From Lentzea alba (GTDB lineage: Bacteria; Actinomycetota; Actinomycetes; Mycobacteriales; Pseudonocardiaceae), in NCBI RefSeq assembly GCF_011067745.1, contig NZ_JAAMPJ010000014.1, forward strand, positions 124,001 through 188,000: a stretch of DNA of 64,000 nucleotides, written 5' to 3'. The number at the start of each line of letters is the position of its first letter. The stretch's first letter is position 1. This document shows, piece by piece, positions 16,748 to 24,487 of the stretch. The notes beneath the pieces are model-generated. The model was given only the letters and a program-made list of their open reading frames with translations, had not been told where the DNA came from and made no database searches. The translations under genes were made by a program, and so were the position numbers.

Positions 16748-16763
16748 CACATCCGGATATGTG
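16748..16763. promoter_or_regulatory. Dyad upstream of CadD and the SDR remnant
   Basis: CACAT-CCGGAT-ATGTG has perfect 5-bp arms, and its centre contains the palindrome ATCCGGAT offset by one base. It could be the operator once used by the TetR protein at 17289, but it also falls in the probable CadD promoter. Weak evidence. Confidence 0.3.
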
Positions 16764-16769
16764 CTGGCC

Positions 16770-17279
16770 GCAGGCTGGCGGCATCGGACTGGAGACCGCC
16801 CTCGGACTGACCCAAGCCGTCGAGAGGATCAACGCCGGGGGAGCAGAGCCCGCACAGTTCCCGCAAGCCGACCTCGCCTCACTCGACGACGTGACCCTGC
16901 TGGTCAACAACGTCGGCGCCATGTTCGAAGAGCGCACCGAAATGGACGGGATCGAAGCGACGTTCGTGGTCAACCACCTCTCGCCCTACCTGCTGACCGA
17001 ACTCCTGCTGCCCAGGCTGACCAGAGTCGTCAACGTGACAACCGGAGCCGTCGGCCTGGCCAAGAAGGCTGCAGGGGAGTGGCGTCACCGTTTTCGCGGC
17101 AGACCCCCGGCGGCGCCGCCACCGACCAGACACTGCCCACCGGCACCGTCATCGAAGCCCGCAGTCTGCCCGTGCCACCCGTCAAGGCAGCGACCGGCCC
17201 GCGCACCGCCCACGCCGTCCGCACGCTCAGCGAGAGGCACGCACCACTCGTCCAGGTTCCGGATGGAATATCCAAATAG
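16770..17279 (+). pseudogene. Decayed short-chain dehydrogenase gene
   Basis: SDR pieces survive in three frames. In frame 1 are a nucleotide-loop remnant AGGIGLETALGL, then LLVNNVGAMFEERTEMDGIE and VVNHLSPYLLTELLL, all recognisable from retinol-dehydrogenase-like SDRs. Frame 2 then gives GVTVFAADP at about 17081, and after a run of five C the match continues in frame 3 as GGAATDQT. The catalytic YxxxK stretch is missing and the whole is about half the normal length, so there are internal deletions and at least two frameshifts. It lies directly upstream of a TetR gene, its probable former regulator. Confidence 0.8.
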
Positions 17280-17288
17280 ACTGAACCC

Positions 17289-17849
17289 ATGACGCCGCTG
17301 CGGAAGGACGCCGCCCGCAACTGGGACCGCATCATCACCGTCGCCAGAGAACTCGTCGACGAAGGCACCCCGCTGCAGCTCAACGACGTCGCCCGCCGCG
17401 CAGGACTCGGCGTCGGCACCGTCTACCGGCACTTCCCGACCACCGAAGCACTCCTCGAAACCGTCGCCACCCCCTGCCTCGAAACACTCGCCGGCCACGG
17501 CGACGAAGCACTCCGCCACGACGACCCCTGGCACGCCTTCTCCGACTTCCTCACCCGGCTCGTCGAAGCCCAGGTCAGCGACCCCGCACTCGTCAAAGTC
17601 GCCGCCACCGCCCACGACACCCTGCCGCGCACCACCGAACTCAAACAACAGCTCATCGCCACCGGCACCGAACTGCTCGTCCGCGCCCGCACCGCCGGCG
17701 TCGTCCGCCCCGACCTCGCCGACGGCGACCTCGTCCCACTCATGTGCGGCATCGCCTACGCCAGCTACGTCCACAGCGACACCCCGGCCGACCGGCTCCC
17801 CACCGCCCGCCGCTACCTCGACACCCTGCTCCGCGGCCTACGCACCTGA
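17289..17849 (+). CDS. TetR family transcriptional regulator
   Basis: 186 residues with an HTH at about 10-55 (LQLNDVARRAGLGVGTVYRHF) and a TetR ligand domain. TAGACT (17277-17282) lies 6 nt before ATG 17289, suggesting a leaderless mRNA, and TGGA-ATA-TCCA just upstream could be a half-dyad operator. The neighbouring SDR gene it likely controlled is a pseudogene, so the regulator may be orphaned or act on CadD. Its end overlaps the convergent LLM gene by 12 bp. Confidence 0.85.
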   Translation: MTPLRKDAARNWDRIITVARELVDEGTPLQLNDVARRAGLGVGTVYRHFPTTEALLETVATPCLETLAGHGDEALRHDDPWHAFSDFLTRLVEAQVSDPALVKVAATAHDTLPRTTELKQQLIATGTELLVRARTAGVVRPDLADGDLVPLMCGIAYASYVHSDTPADRLPTARRYLDTLLRGLRT

Positions 17850-18635
17850 CCCCGGCGGACCAGCCGACACGAACGCCCGCAACTCCTCCAACTCCACCGC
17901 GCCACCATCGGTGAACATCCACGTCACCCCGGCGGCCTCGTACCCCGTCACCTCCTCCGGCAACACACCACCACCCCAGAGCGCCACATCACCCTCAGCC
18001 GGCCCACCCGACGCCACGAAATCGGCCTTCAACCGCGCCGCCTCAGCGGGGGAGAGCACGACCAACCCGTCCTCCCCGAACGTCGCCGGCACCACACCCG
18101 CCGCCCGCGCCGCAGCCCGGAACGGCGTCGAACGAGGCCAGCTCCCGCCCACCCAGATCGGCACCTCCACCGGCGCGAACCGCACACCCGACGCCTCGAA
18201 CAAAGCCCCGCGGTGCTCAACGACCTCACCCGACAACAACGCACACAGCAGCTCGACGCCCTCCGACATCGCCTCCGCACGCGACACCCGCTCGCCGAAG
18301 GGGGAGAAGTCCTGCGGCACCCCCGCACCCACCCCCAACACCAACCGGCCACCCGACAACCGCTGCAACGTCGACGCCTCCAACGCCACCTTCCACGGCC
18401 GCCGCCGCCCCAACGACGTCACCATCGGCCCCAGCAGGATCGACGACGTCCGCGCCGCCACCGCCCCCAACGTCACCCAGACATCAGCCACCACCGACTC
18501 ACCCGGCTGCACGACGTGATCCCACAAGAAGAACCCGTCCCACCCCGCCGCCTCCGCCTCGGCAGCGAGCGACACGAGCACCGACGGGTCACCGAACGAC
18601 GAACCGTAGTTGGGCACATAGATCGCATAGCGCAT
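17838..18635 (-). CDS. LLM class (luciferase-like, F420-type) flavin-dependent oxidoreductase
   Basis: 265 residues of TIM-barrel luciferase-like type: MRYAIYVPNYGSSFGDP start, GFFLWDHVV, LGPMVTSLGRRRPWKVA, LSGGRLVLGVGAG and a C-terminal EEVTGYEAAGVTWMF. This pattern, with few flavin-reductase features, is common in actinobacterial F420-dependent enzymes. The substrate is unknown. ATG 18635. Confidence 0.85.
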   Translation of the reverse strand: MRYAIYVPNYGSSFGDPSVLVSLAAEAEAAGWDGFFLWDHVVQPGESVVADVWVTLGAVAARTSSILLGPMVTSLGRRRPWKVALEASTLQRLSGGRLVLGVGAGVPQDFSPFGERVSRAEAMSEGVELLCALLSGEVVEHRGALFEASGVRFAPVEVPIWVGGSWPRSTPFRAAARAAGVVPATFGEDGLVVLSPAEAARLKADFVASGGPAEGDVALWGGGVLPEEVTGYEAAGVTWMFTDGGAVELEELRAFVSAGPPGSGA

Positions 18636-18697
18636 GTCCCGAGTGTGGCAAGCACCCCCGACAAGATCGTTTCAAAGTGGCTGACCAGCGAAAACGC

Positions 18698-19192
18698 TCA
18701 CGGCCCCACGCCCGTCGCGCCGTCGATCTGCTCCCGCAGGATGTCCGCATGCCCCGCGTGCCGGGCCGTCTCCGTCAGCACGTGAACCAACACGTTGAAC
18801 AACATCACGTCAGGACGCGGCCACCACGGCACATGGCCGGGGGAGTCCACCGCAAGAGCATCGATCGTCGCATCCGAATGCACCCACGCACGCCGATAAC
18901 GACCAACGATGTCCTCACGCGACTCGTGCTCCGCAGCCCACATGTCCAAGCCACGCGCCGACAGGTCGTCCCACCGCGGCAACGGCTCCGGAAACGGCCG
19001 GCCGAACACCTCACCGAAATACCGCGACTCCGTCAACGTCAGATGCTTCACCAAACCCAACAGGTTCGTGCCACTCGCGACGAGCGGACGACGCACGTCA
19101 GCCTCAGACAGACCGTCGAGCTTCCACAGCATCACCTCACGCAACTCGCGCAGATCGGAATGCAGGTACCCCTTGGCGAATTCGTCGATCAT
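18698..19192 (-). CDS. DinB family (DUF664) protein
   Basis: 164 residues: helical bundle with LREVMLWKLDGLSEADVRRP, TNLLGLVKHLTLTESRYFGEVF and HVLTETARHAGHADILRE, the metal-binding His positions of DinB_2/DUF664 proteins, which are thiol-transferase-like enzymes of bacillithiol/mycothiol type. ATG 19192 overlaps the stop of the upstream gene (ATGA), so the two are translationally coupled. Two paralogues occur at 42967 and 43569. Confidence 0.85.
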   Translation of the reverse strand: MIDEFAKGYLHSDLRELREVMLWKLDGLSEADVRRPLVASGTNLLGLVKHLTLTESRYFGEVFGRPFPEPLPRWDDLSARGLDMWAAEHESREDIVGRYRRAWVHSDATIDALAVDSPGHVPWWPRPDVMLFNVLVHVLTETARHAGHADILREQIDGATGVGP

Positions 19193-19854
19193 GGAGACTC
19201 AGCCTGCCACGCGGCCGCACACACCTCGATCCACGACGCAAGGTCCGGCAACTCGTCGAACGTGTACAGCGAGTACTCCGGACAACCCGGCAACGGCGTG
19301 ACGTCAGAGAACGAATGGTCGGGCGCGAACAACACGAGACGGCCCGTCTCGCGGTGCGCCGCCGTCAGGTTCCCATTGGCCTCTATCGCCACGGTGACGT
19401 AACTCCGCATCTCCTCGGCCGGAACCGTCAGACCCTCGCCCTTCCACAGCCACTCGTAGTGACCGATGACGTCCGACAACGACGTCTCGGTCGCCGATGC
19501 CGTCAGCACCTCGTCCTGGTTCAGCCACAGCGTCGACGGACCGAAGAACTGCTCGACAGTCCCGCCGCAGACGCTCCAGAACCGGCGAAGCGTCGCAGGG
19601 AACTCCGGGCCGGCGTCCCGAGGGGGCTCACAGAGCCAACCGGACGAACCCCACGACAACAGTTCATAGGACCGGCCCGCCACGGACACCGGCGTGACGC
19701 GAGCGGAAGCCAGCAGCGCGGACAGTCGAGGCAAGCCCGGCAGCGACCCGCGAGCCCAGGAACCGGGCGACCCGACGTCGACGTTCTGGCCGGGCTTGAC
19801 GAACCACGGCACGCACTCCAGGAACCGATTCCAGTCAGACACGGCGCACAGCAT
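19189..19854 (-). CDS. Hypothetical protein, possible SMI1/KNR4-like
   Basis: 221 residues with no secretion signal. The segment FWSVCGGTVEQFFGPSTLWL and the later SDVIGHYEWLWKGEG have the style of SUKH/SMI1-KNR4 proteins, but the match is not strong enough to assert. ATG 19854 is the furthest plausible start; GTG 19842 (MSDWNRF) is an alternative. It is the upstream gene of a two-gene operon with the DinB protein. Confidence 0.55.
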   Translation of the reverse strand: MLCAVSDWNRFLECVPWFVKPGQNVDVGSPGSWARGSLPGLPRLSALLASARVTPVSVAGRSYELLSWGSSGWLCEPPRDAGPEFPATLRRFWSVCGGTVEQFFGPSTLWLNQDEVLTASATETSLSDVIGHYEWLWKGEGLTVPAEEMRSYVTVAIEANGNLTAAHRETGRLVLFAPDHSFSDVTPLPGCPEYSLYTFDELPDLASWIEVCAAAWQAESP

Positions 19855-19891
19855 GGCAGGAGAGCGTCTCCCAGCAGCCCGAATCCCCGTT

Positions 19892-19919
19892 ACTTGACAT
19901 AATGTAGATTATCGGCGAA
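19892..19919. other. dif-like Xer recombination site 1
   Basis: ACTTGACATAA-TGTAGA-TTATCGGCGAA has the 11-6-11 layout of bacterial dif. The core CATAATGTAGATTATC differs from the E. coli-type core CATAATGTATATTATG at two positions. It is the AT-rich island between the SUKH-like gene and the recombinase gene at 20221. It could instead be the promoter of the gene ending at 19189, since TTGACA occurs within it. Confidence 0.5.
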
Positions 19920-19971
19920 ACGGCGACCTGCGAAGATCGTCATCAGAAGGGGCTGAAACGCCCGTGTTGGC

Positions 19972-20020
19972 GCGTCTGCAAGTGTCAGCCAACGGGCAGG
20001 CCGGCTGCACTTGCAGACGC
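19972..20020. other. Large hairpin between the two dif-like sites
   Basis: GCGTCTGCAAGTG (19972-19984) pairs perfectly with 20008-20020. Inside, CAGCC (19986-19990) pairs with GGCTG (20003-20007), giving an 18-bp stem with one bulged T and a 12-nt loop. A second small dyad CGACAC-CGAC-GTGTCG lies at 20057-20072. Terminator, small RNA or recombinase accessory site are all possible. Confidence 0.5.
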
Positions 20021-20170
20021 CACAACATCCGAACCTCGGCGATGTCGGAGCGCGGTCGACACCGACGTGTCGTCAGTGAGACGTACGCAGGGGCGAGTCA
20101 TTACGCTCACGATCCCCGACAAGTGACGCCACCTGGTCCAGCGCCCGGCGAACTCGGGCGAAACGGACAT

Positions 20171-20198
20171 TTCATGCATAATCGCCATTATCCAGCAC
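20171..20198. other. dif-like Xer recombination site 2
   Basis: TTCATGCATAA-TCGCCA-TTATCCAGCAC shares with site 1 the inner half-sites CATAA and TTATC around a different 6-bp spacer. It ends 22 bp before the recombinase start. The ~250 bp between the sites has no gene. Confidence 0.45.
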
Positions 20199-20220
20199 GG
20201 AACACGGGATTGTCGGTGCT

Positions 20221-21198
20221 GTGCGGTACAAGATCCATATGCACGTGCTCGCCGCTCAGGACGCCTTCTTCCTCGCCCGCCGGACTCGCAAGGACTCGCC
20301 GCACACAACAGCGGCGTACCAGCGCGACCTCTCCGGCGTGAACACACTCCTGGCCGAGACCCTCTCCTCCCCCGTCGAGGATCTGACGACCCAGGACCTC
20401 ACCGGGGCGAACCTCCGCCACGCCTTCGGGTTGTTCGCGGACACCCACGCCAAGAGCTCCGTGCTGCGGGCCTGGTCGACGTGGAACCAGTTCCTGACGT
20501 TCTGCGTCGCCGAGGACCTCATCGCCGGCAACCCGATGGGCGCCGTCGCCCGTCCGAAGACCCCTCCGCTCGTGCCCAAGCCGCTGCGGGGTGAGGACAC
20601 CCCCGAGCAGCTCCTCACGGCCGCCGCGGAAGGCGCGCGCAAAGGTCGTGACCCGTGGCCCGAGCGGGATGTGCTGGTCATCGCCCTGGGCCTGGTCGCC
20701 GGTCTGCGCAGTGCCGAGATGCGCACCCTCACGCTGGCGAGCATCGTCGGCCGGGAGGGTGACAAGAGGCTGCACGTGAAGGGCAAGGGCAACCGGGATC
20801 GGAGTGTGCCGATCGAGCCGCCGATGGAACGGATCGTCGACGCCTATCTGAAGAGTTGCAAGCAGCGCTTCCCGCAGGGCCGGTTCGACCGCGATTCAGC
20901 TCTCCTGAGGGATCGTCACGGCGAGCCGATCGGGCGGGGTGGGCTGGAGTACCTGGTCAAGTCGTGTTTTCGGTGGGCGGGGTTGAACGACAGGGTGCCG
21001 ACGGGGGCGAATCTGCACGCTTTGCGGCACACGTTCGCGACGAGGCTCGCTGAGGACGGTGCGTCGGCGAGCGAGATCATGGCGTTGCTGGGGCATGCGA
21101 GTTTGGCGACGAGTCAGAACTACATCGAGGCGACGGCGCGGGAGCGGCGGGCGGCGGTGGCGAGCAATCGGACGTATCGGGCGCTCAAGGACATCTAG
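20221..21198 (+). CDS. Tyrosine recombinase (Xer/integrase type)
   Basis: 325 residues. The N-terminal SAM-like core-binding domain (SPHTTAAYQRDLSG onward) and a complete catalytic set are visible: R163 in GLRSAE, Lys in the beta-hairpin KGKGNRDR, H266-x2-R269 in HALRHTFAT, H292 in LLGHASLATSQ and Y301. It resembles XerC/D in size but is not an obvious orthologue. GTG 20221 is used; ATG 20239 is the alternative. Two dif-like sites lie immediately upstream, as in single-recombinase Xer systems (XerS/difSL, XerH/difH), suggesting that it acts there. Confidence 0.9.
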   Translation: MRYKIHMHVLAAQDAFFLARRTRKDSPHTTAAYQRDLSGVNTLLAETLSSPVEDLTTQDLTGANLRHAFGLFADTHAKSSVLRAWSTWNQFLTFCVAEDLIAGNPMGAVARPKTPPLVPKPLRGEDTPEQLLTAAAEGARKGRDPWPERDVLVIALGLVAGLRSAEMRTLTLASIVGREGDKRLHVKGKGNRDRSVPIEPPMERIVDAYLKSCKQRFPQGRFDRDSALLRDRHGEPIGRGGLEYLVKSCFRWAGLNDRVPTGANLHALRHTFATRLAEDGASASEIMALLGHASLATSQNYIEATARERRAAVASNRTYRALKDI

Positions 21199-21322
21199 CG
21201 GTGCTCCACCGCGGTAGGGCACTCTCGGTTCAAGCGCAGTGAGCCGGGGGTCGCTCAGTTGTCGGTTCGTTAGGCCAAGTGGGTGACCTGATAGTGCGAA
21301 AACCGCATTTCAGGGGTACCCA

Positions 21323-22150
21323 ATGAGAATGAGATCCGTGTGGCGTGGGGCCATCTCCTTCGGGTTGGTGACGATCGCCGTGCGCCTCTACACGGCTGTC
21401 GAGGAGCACGACTTCCGTTTCAACCAGGTGCACCGGGAGGACGGCGGGCGCATCAAGTACAAGCGCGTCTGTTCGGTGTGCGGCAACGAGGTGGAGTACG
21501 GCGACATCACCAAGGGCTACGAGTTGGACGACGGCCGGATGGTGATCATGGAGAACGAGGACTTCGAGAAGTTGCCGGTGAAGACCGACAAGTCGATCGA
21601 CGTCCTGGAGTTCGTGCCGGCGGAGGAGATCGATCCGATCTACTTCCAGAAGACGTATTACCTGGAGCCGGACAAGGCGGCGGCGCGGCCGTACGTGCTT
21701 CTCAGGGATGCCCTGGTGAAGACGGGTCAGCTGGCGGTCGTGAAGATCACGATCCGGCAGAAGGAGACGCTGGCGACGATCCGGGCGCGAGATGACGTGC
21801 TGGTGATGCACACGATGTTGTGGCCGGACGAGATTCGCAAGGCGGAGTTCGACTTCCTGGACCAGAACGTCGAGGTGCGGCCGCAGGAGTTGAAGATGGC
21901 GACGTCGTTGGTGGAGTCGATGGCCGGGGACTTCGATCCGGACACGTTCACCGACGACTACCGGGACGCGCTGGAGAAGGTCATCGCGGCGAAGGCCGAG
22001 GGTGCTGAGTTGCCCGAGCAGCCGGAGGCCGAGGAGAAGGGCGATGTCATCGATTTGATGACGGCTCTGGAGCGCAGTGTGGAGAAGGCGAAGGCCGGGC
22101 GTAAGGGTGCGAAGAAGGCGCCGCCGAAGAAGAAGGCCTCGTCGGCGTAG
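21323..22150 (+). CDS. ku: Ku, non-homologous end-joining DNA-end-binding protein
   Basis: 275 residues starting MRMRSVWRGAISFGLV, the standard bacterial Ku opening (beta-barrel core through about residue 215), with a zinc-like CSVCGN motif at about 50 and a Lys-rich tail (AGRKGAKKAPPKKKAS) that in Ku promotes DNA bridging and LigD recruitment. AGGGG lies 7 nt before ATG 21323. It is followed with no gap by the ligase gene, so ku-ligD-ligD is an operon. Confidence 0.97.
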   Translation: MRMRSVWRGAISFGLVTIAVRLYTAVEEHDFRFNQVHREDGGRIKYKRVCSVCGNEVEYGDITKGYELDDGRMVIMENEDFEKLPVKTDKSIDVLEFVPAEEIDPIYFQKTYYLEPDKAAARPYVLLRDALVKTGQLAVVKITIRQKETLATIRARDDVLVMHTMLWPDEIRKAEFDFLDQNVEVRPQELKMATSLVESMAGDFDPDTFTDDYRDALEKVIAAKAEGAELPEQPEAEEKGDVIDLMTALERSVEKAKAGRKGAKKAPPKKKASSA

Positions 22151-23593
22151 ATGGCCGGGCTCGACGAGTACCGGCGCAAGCGGGATCCGGCGAGGACGCC
22201 GGAGCCCGTGCCGAGCGCTGACGAGCTTCCGCACGGTGGTAACGACACGTTCGTGATTCAGGAGCATCACGCGAGCAGCCTGCATTGGGATGTGCGGTTG
22301 GAGCGTGATGGTGTGTTGGTGTCGTGGGCGGTGCCGAAGGGTTTGCCGTCCACGACCGATGTGGTGCGGTTGGCTGTGCACACCGAGGATCACCCTCTGG
22401 AGTACGCGGAGTTCTCGGGGAAGATTCCGAAGGGTGAGTACGGCGGCGGCGAGATGGTCATCTGGGATCGCGGTCGTTACGAGACGGTGAAGTGGTCGGA
22501 TCGCGAGGTCGACGTGATCTTGCACGGTCATCGGGTCGAGGGTCAGTTCGTGTTCTTCCGGTCGGGTGCGGATGGCAAGAACTGGATGATGAAGCGCCGG
22601 CACGCTCCGGCGCGTCCGGACTGGGAAACCCTCCCTGAGCAGCTCAAGCCGATGCTGGCGACGCCCGGTCCTCTCCCCCAGGACGATGATGATCTGTGGG
22701 CCTACGAGTTCAAGTGGGACGGTGTCCGGGCAATTCTGCGGGTGGAGGGCGGTCGGGTGCAGGCCTGGTCGCGGCTGGGCAACGACATCACGGTCGCGTA
22801 CCCGGAGCTGCAGGGCGTCGGCGAGCAGTTGGGTTCGACGGAGGCGCTTCTCGATGGCGAGATCGTGGCGTTGCAGAACGGCCGGCCGAGTTTCAGCGCG
22901 TTGCAGAACCGGATGCACGTGAGCAAGTCCGATGCGGCACGGCGGGCTGCGAGGCAGTACCCGATCACGTTGCTGTTGTTCGATCTGCTGCACCTGGACG
23001 GCAGTTCCACTCTGCAACTCCCCTTTCGGCAGCGCCGTGAGCTGCTCAGGGAGCTCGAGCTCAAGGGTCCGCACTGGCTGACTCCCCCGTCCTACGACGA
23101 GGACGGGGCGGCGGTGCTGGCGGCGAGCCGGGAGCAGGGGTTGGAGGGGGTGGTGGCGAAGCGGCTGGATTCGCCGTATCAGCCGGGGTTGCGGTCGCCG
23201 GTGTGGCGCAAGATCACCGATCTGATGGCGCAGGAGGTGGTGATCGGCGGCTGGCGGATGGGTGAAGGCAAGCGGGCGGGTGTGGTGGGGGCGTTGTTGC
23301 TGGGTATTCCGCAGGACGGCGGGCTGGCGTTCGCGGGTTCGGTGGGCACCGGGTTCAACGACGCGGAGTTGGCGGTGTTGACGCCGCGGTTGAAGGCGTT
23401 GGCGCGCAAGGGTTCGCCGTTCGTGACGGAGATGCCGAGGGAACGGGCGAAGGGTGCGTTGTGGGTGGAGCCGGAGTTGGTGGCGGAGGTGGTGTTCCGG
23501 CAGTGGACGCCGGACGGGCGGATGCGGTTTCCGGCGTGGCGCGGGTTGAGGCCGGACAAGTCGCCTGAGGAGGTGCGTCGGGTTGTCGAGTGA
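22151..23593 (+). CDS. ligD: NHEJ ATP-dependent DNA ligase LigD with 3'-phosphoesterase domain
   Basis: 480 residues. The N-terminal phosphoesterase domain (QEHHASSLHWDVRLE at about 37-51, then YGGGEMVIWDRG) trims 3' ends. The ligase domain has the adenylated lysine K188 in EFKWDGVRA, LLDGEIVAL and EGVVAKRLDSPY, and ends in the OB-fold (VFRQWTPDGRMRFP). The polymerase domain is absent because it is encoded by the next gene. ATG directly follows the Ku stop. It seals breaks held by Ku. Confidence 0.95.
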   Translation: MAGLDEYRRKRDPARTPEPVPSADELPHGGNDTFVIQEHHASSLHWDVRLERDGVLVSWAVPKGLPSTTDVVRLAVHTEDHPLEYAEFSGKIPKGEYGGGEMVIWDRGRYETVKWSDREVDVILHGHRVEGQFVFFRSGADGKNWMMKRRHAPARPDWETLPEQLKPMLATPGPLPQDDDDLWAYEFKWDGVRAILRVEGGRVQAWSRLGNDITVAYPELQGVGEQLGSTEALLDGEIVALQNGRPSFSALQNRMHVSKSDAARRAARQYPITLLLFDLLHLDGSSTLQLPFRQRRELLRELELKGPHWLTPPSYDEDGAAVLAASREQGLEGVVAKRLDSPYQPGLRSPVWRKITDLMAQEVVIGGWRMGEGKRAGVVGALLLGIPQDGGLAFAGSVGTGFNDAELAVLTPRLKALARKGSPFVTEMPRERAKGALWVEPELVAEVVFRQWTPDGRMRFPAWRGLRPDKSPEEVRRVVE

Positions 23594-24455
23594 TGCCGCG
23601 GTCAGGGTCGAGGATCGGGTGTTGAAGCTGACGAACCTGGACAAGGTGTTGTACCCGGAGTTCGGGTTCACCAAGAGTGAAGTGATCGACTACTACACGC
23701 GGATCGCTCCGGTGCTGCTCCCCCATCTCAAGGATCGTCCGGTGACGTTGAAGCGGTATCCGAACGGGGTGGACGGGAAGTGGTTCTTCGAGAAGAACGC
23801 GGCGGAGCATCGTCCGGACTGGGTGCGGACGATGCGGTTGGAGTCGCCGGGTAGTTCGAAGGGCAACGAGACGGTCAACTACGTGATGGTGGACGAGTTG
23901 GCGACGTTGGTGTGGCTGGCGAATCTGGCGGCGTTGGAGTTGCACGTGCCGCAGTGGACGGTGGGGCCGCGCGGGGGCAAGCGGGATCCTGATCTGCTGG
24001 TGTTCGATCTGGATCCGGGTGCGCCGGCGACGGTGGTGGAGTGTTGCCGGGTGGCTGAGCTGGTGCGGACCGTGCTGGACGACGACGGTGTGGACGCGTG
24101 GGCGAAGACGTCGGGGAACAAGGGCATGCAGGTGTACGCCTCGGCGCCGGCGAAGGACACCTCCGAGTACGCGAAGGCGATCGCGCAGCGGTTGGCCAAG
24201 GAGCAGCCGAAGCTGGTCGTGTCGACGATGGCGAAGGCTCAGCGGCCGGGGAAGGTGTTCATCGACTGGTCGCAGAACAATCCGGCGAAGACGACGGTGG
24301 CGCCGTATTCGTTGCGGGCGCGGGAGCGGCCGACGGTGTCGACGCCGATCACGTGGGACGAGGTCGAGGAGTGCCAGGTGGTGGAGGATCTGGTGTTCAC
24401 GGCGGACGAGGTGCTGGCGCGGGTCGAGGCGGCGGGTGACTTGTTCGGCGGTTGA
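23583..24455 (+). CDS. ligD: LigD-type NHEJ polymerase/primase
   Basis: 290 residues, the free-standing archaeo-eukaryotic-primase-type POL domain. LTNLDKVLYPE at the start, the catalytic DLDPG (D142, D144), SGNKGMQVYA and WSQNNPAKTTVAPYSLR are the family's standard motifs. It fills gaps at breaks, preferring ribonucleotides. The best start is TTG 23583, overlapping the ligase stop by 11 bp, which implies coupled translation. Separate POL and PE-LIG genes replace the fused LigD of mycobacteria. Confidence 0.93.
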   Translation: MSSDAAVRVEDRVLKLTNLDKVLYPEFGFTKSEVIDYYTRIAPVLLPHLKDRPVTLKRYPNGVDGKWFFEKNAAEHRPDWVRTMRLESPGSSKGNETVNYVMVDELATLVWLANLAALELHVPQWTVGPRGGKRDPDLLVFDLDPGAPATVVECCRVAELVRTVLDDDGVDAWAKTSGNKGMQVYASAPAKDTSEYAKAIAQRLAKEQPKLVVSTMAKAQRPGKVFIDWSQNNPAKTTVAPYSLRARERPTVSTPITWDEVEECQVVEDLVFTADEVLARVEAAGDLFGG

Positions 24456-24487
24456 TATTCTGGCCGACTGCCTACGAGGGGGTCGCC

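Noticed and set aside
21198-21212. GCGGTG-CTC-CACCGC hairpin after the recombinase.
   Set aside because: Only six base pairs, too weak to call a terminator.
21230-23674. 814-codon minus ORF opposite ku/ligD.
   Set aside because: Codon-bias artefact opposite strongly supported NHEJ genes.
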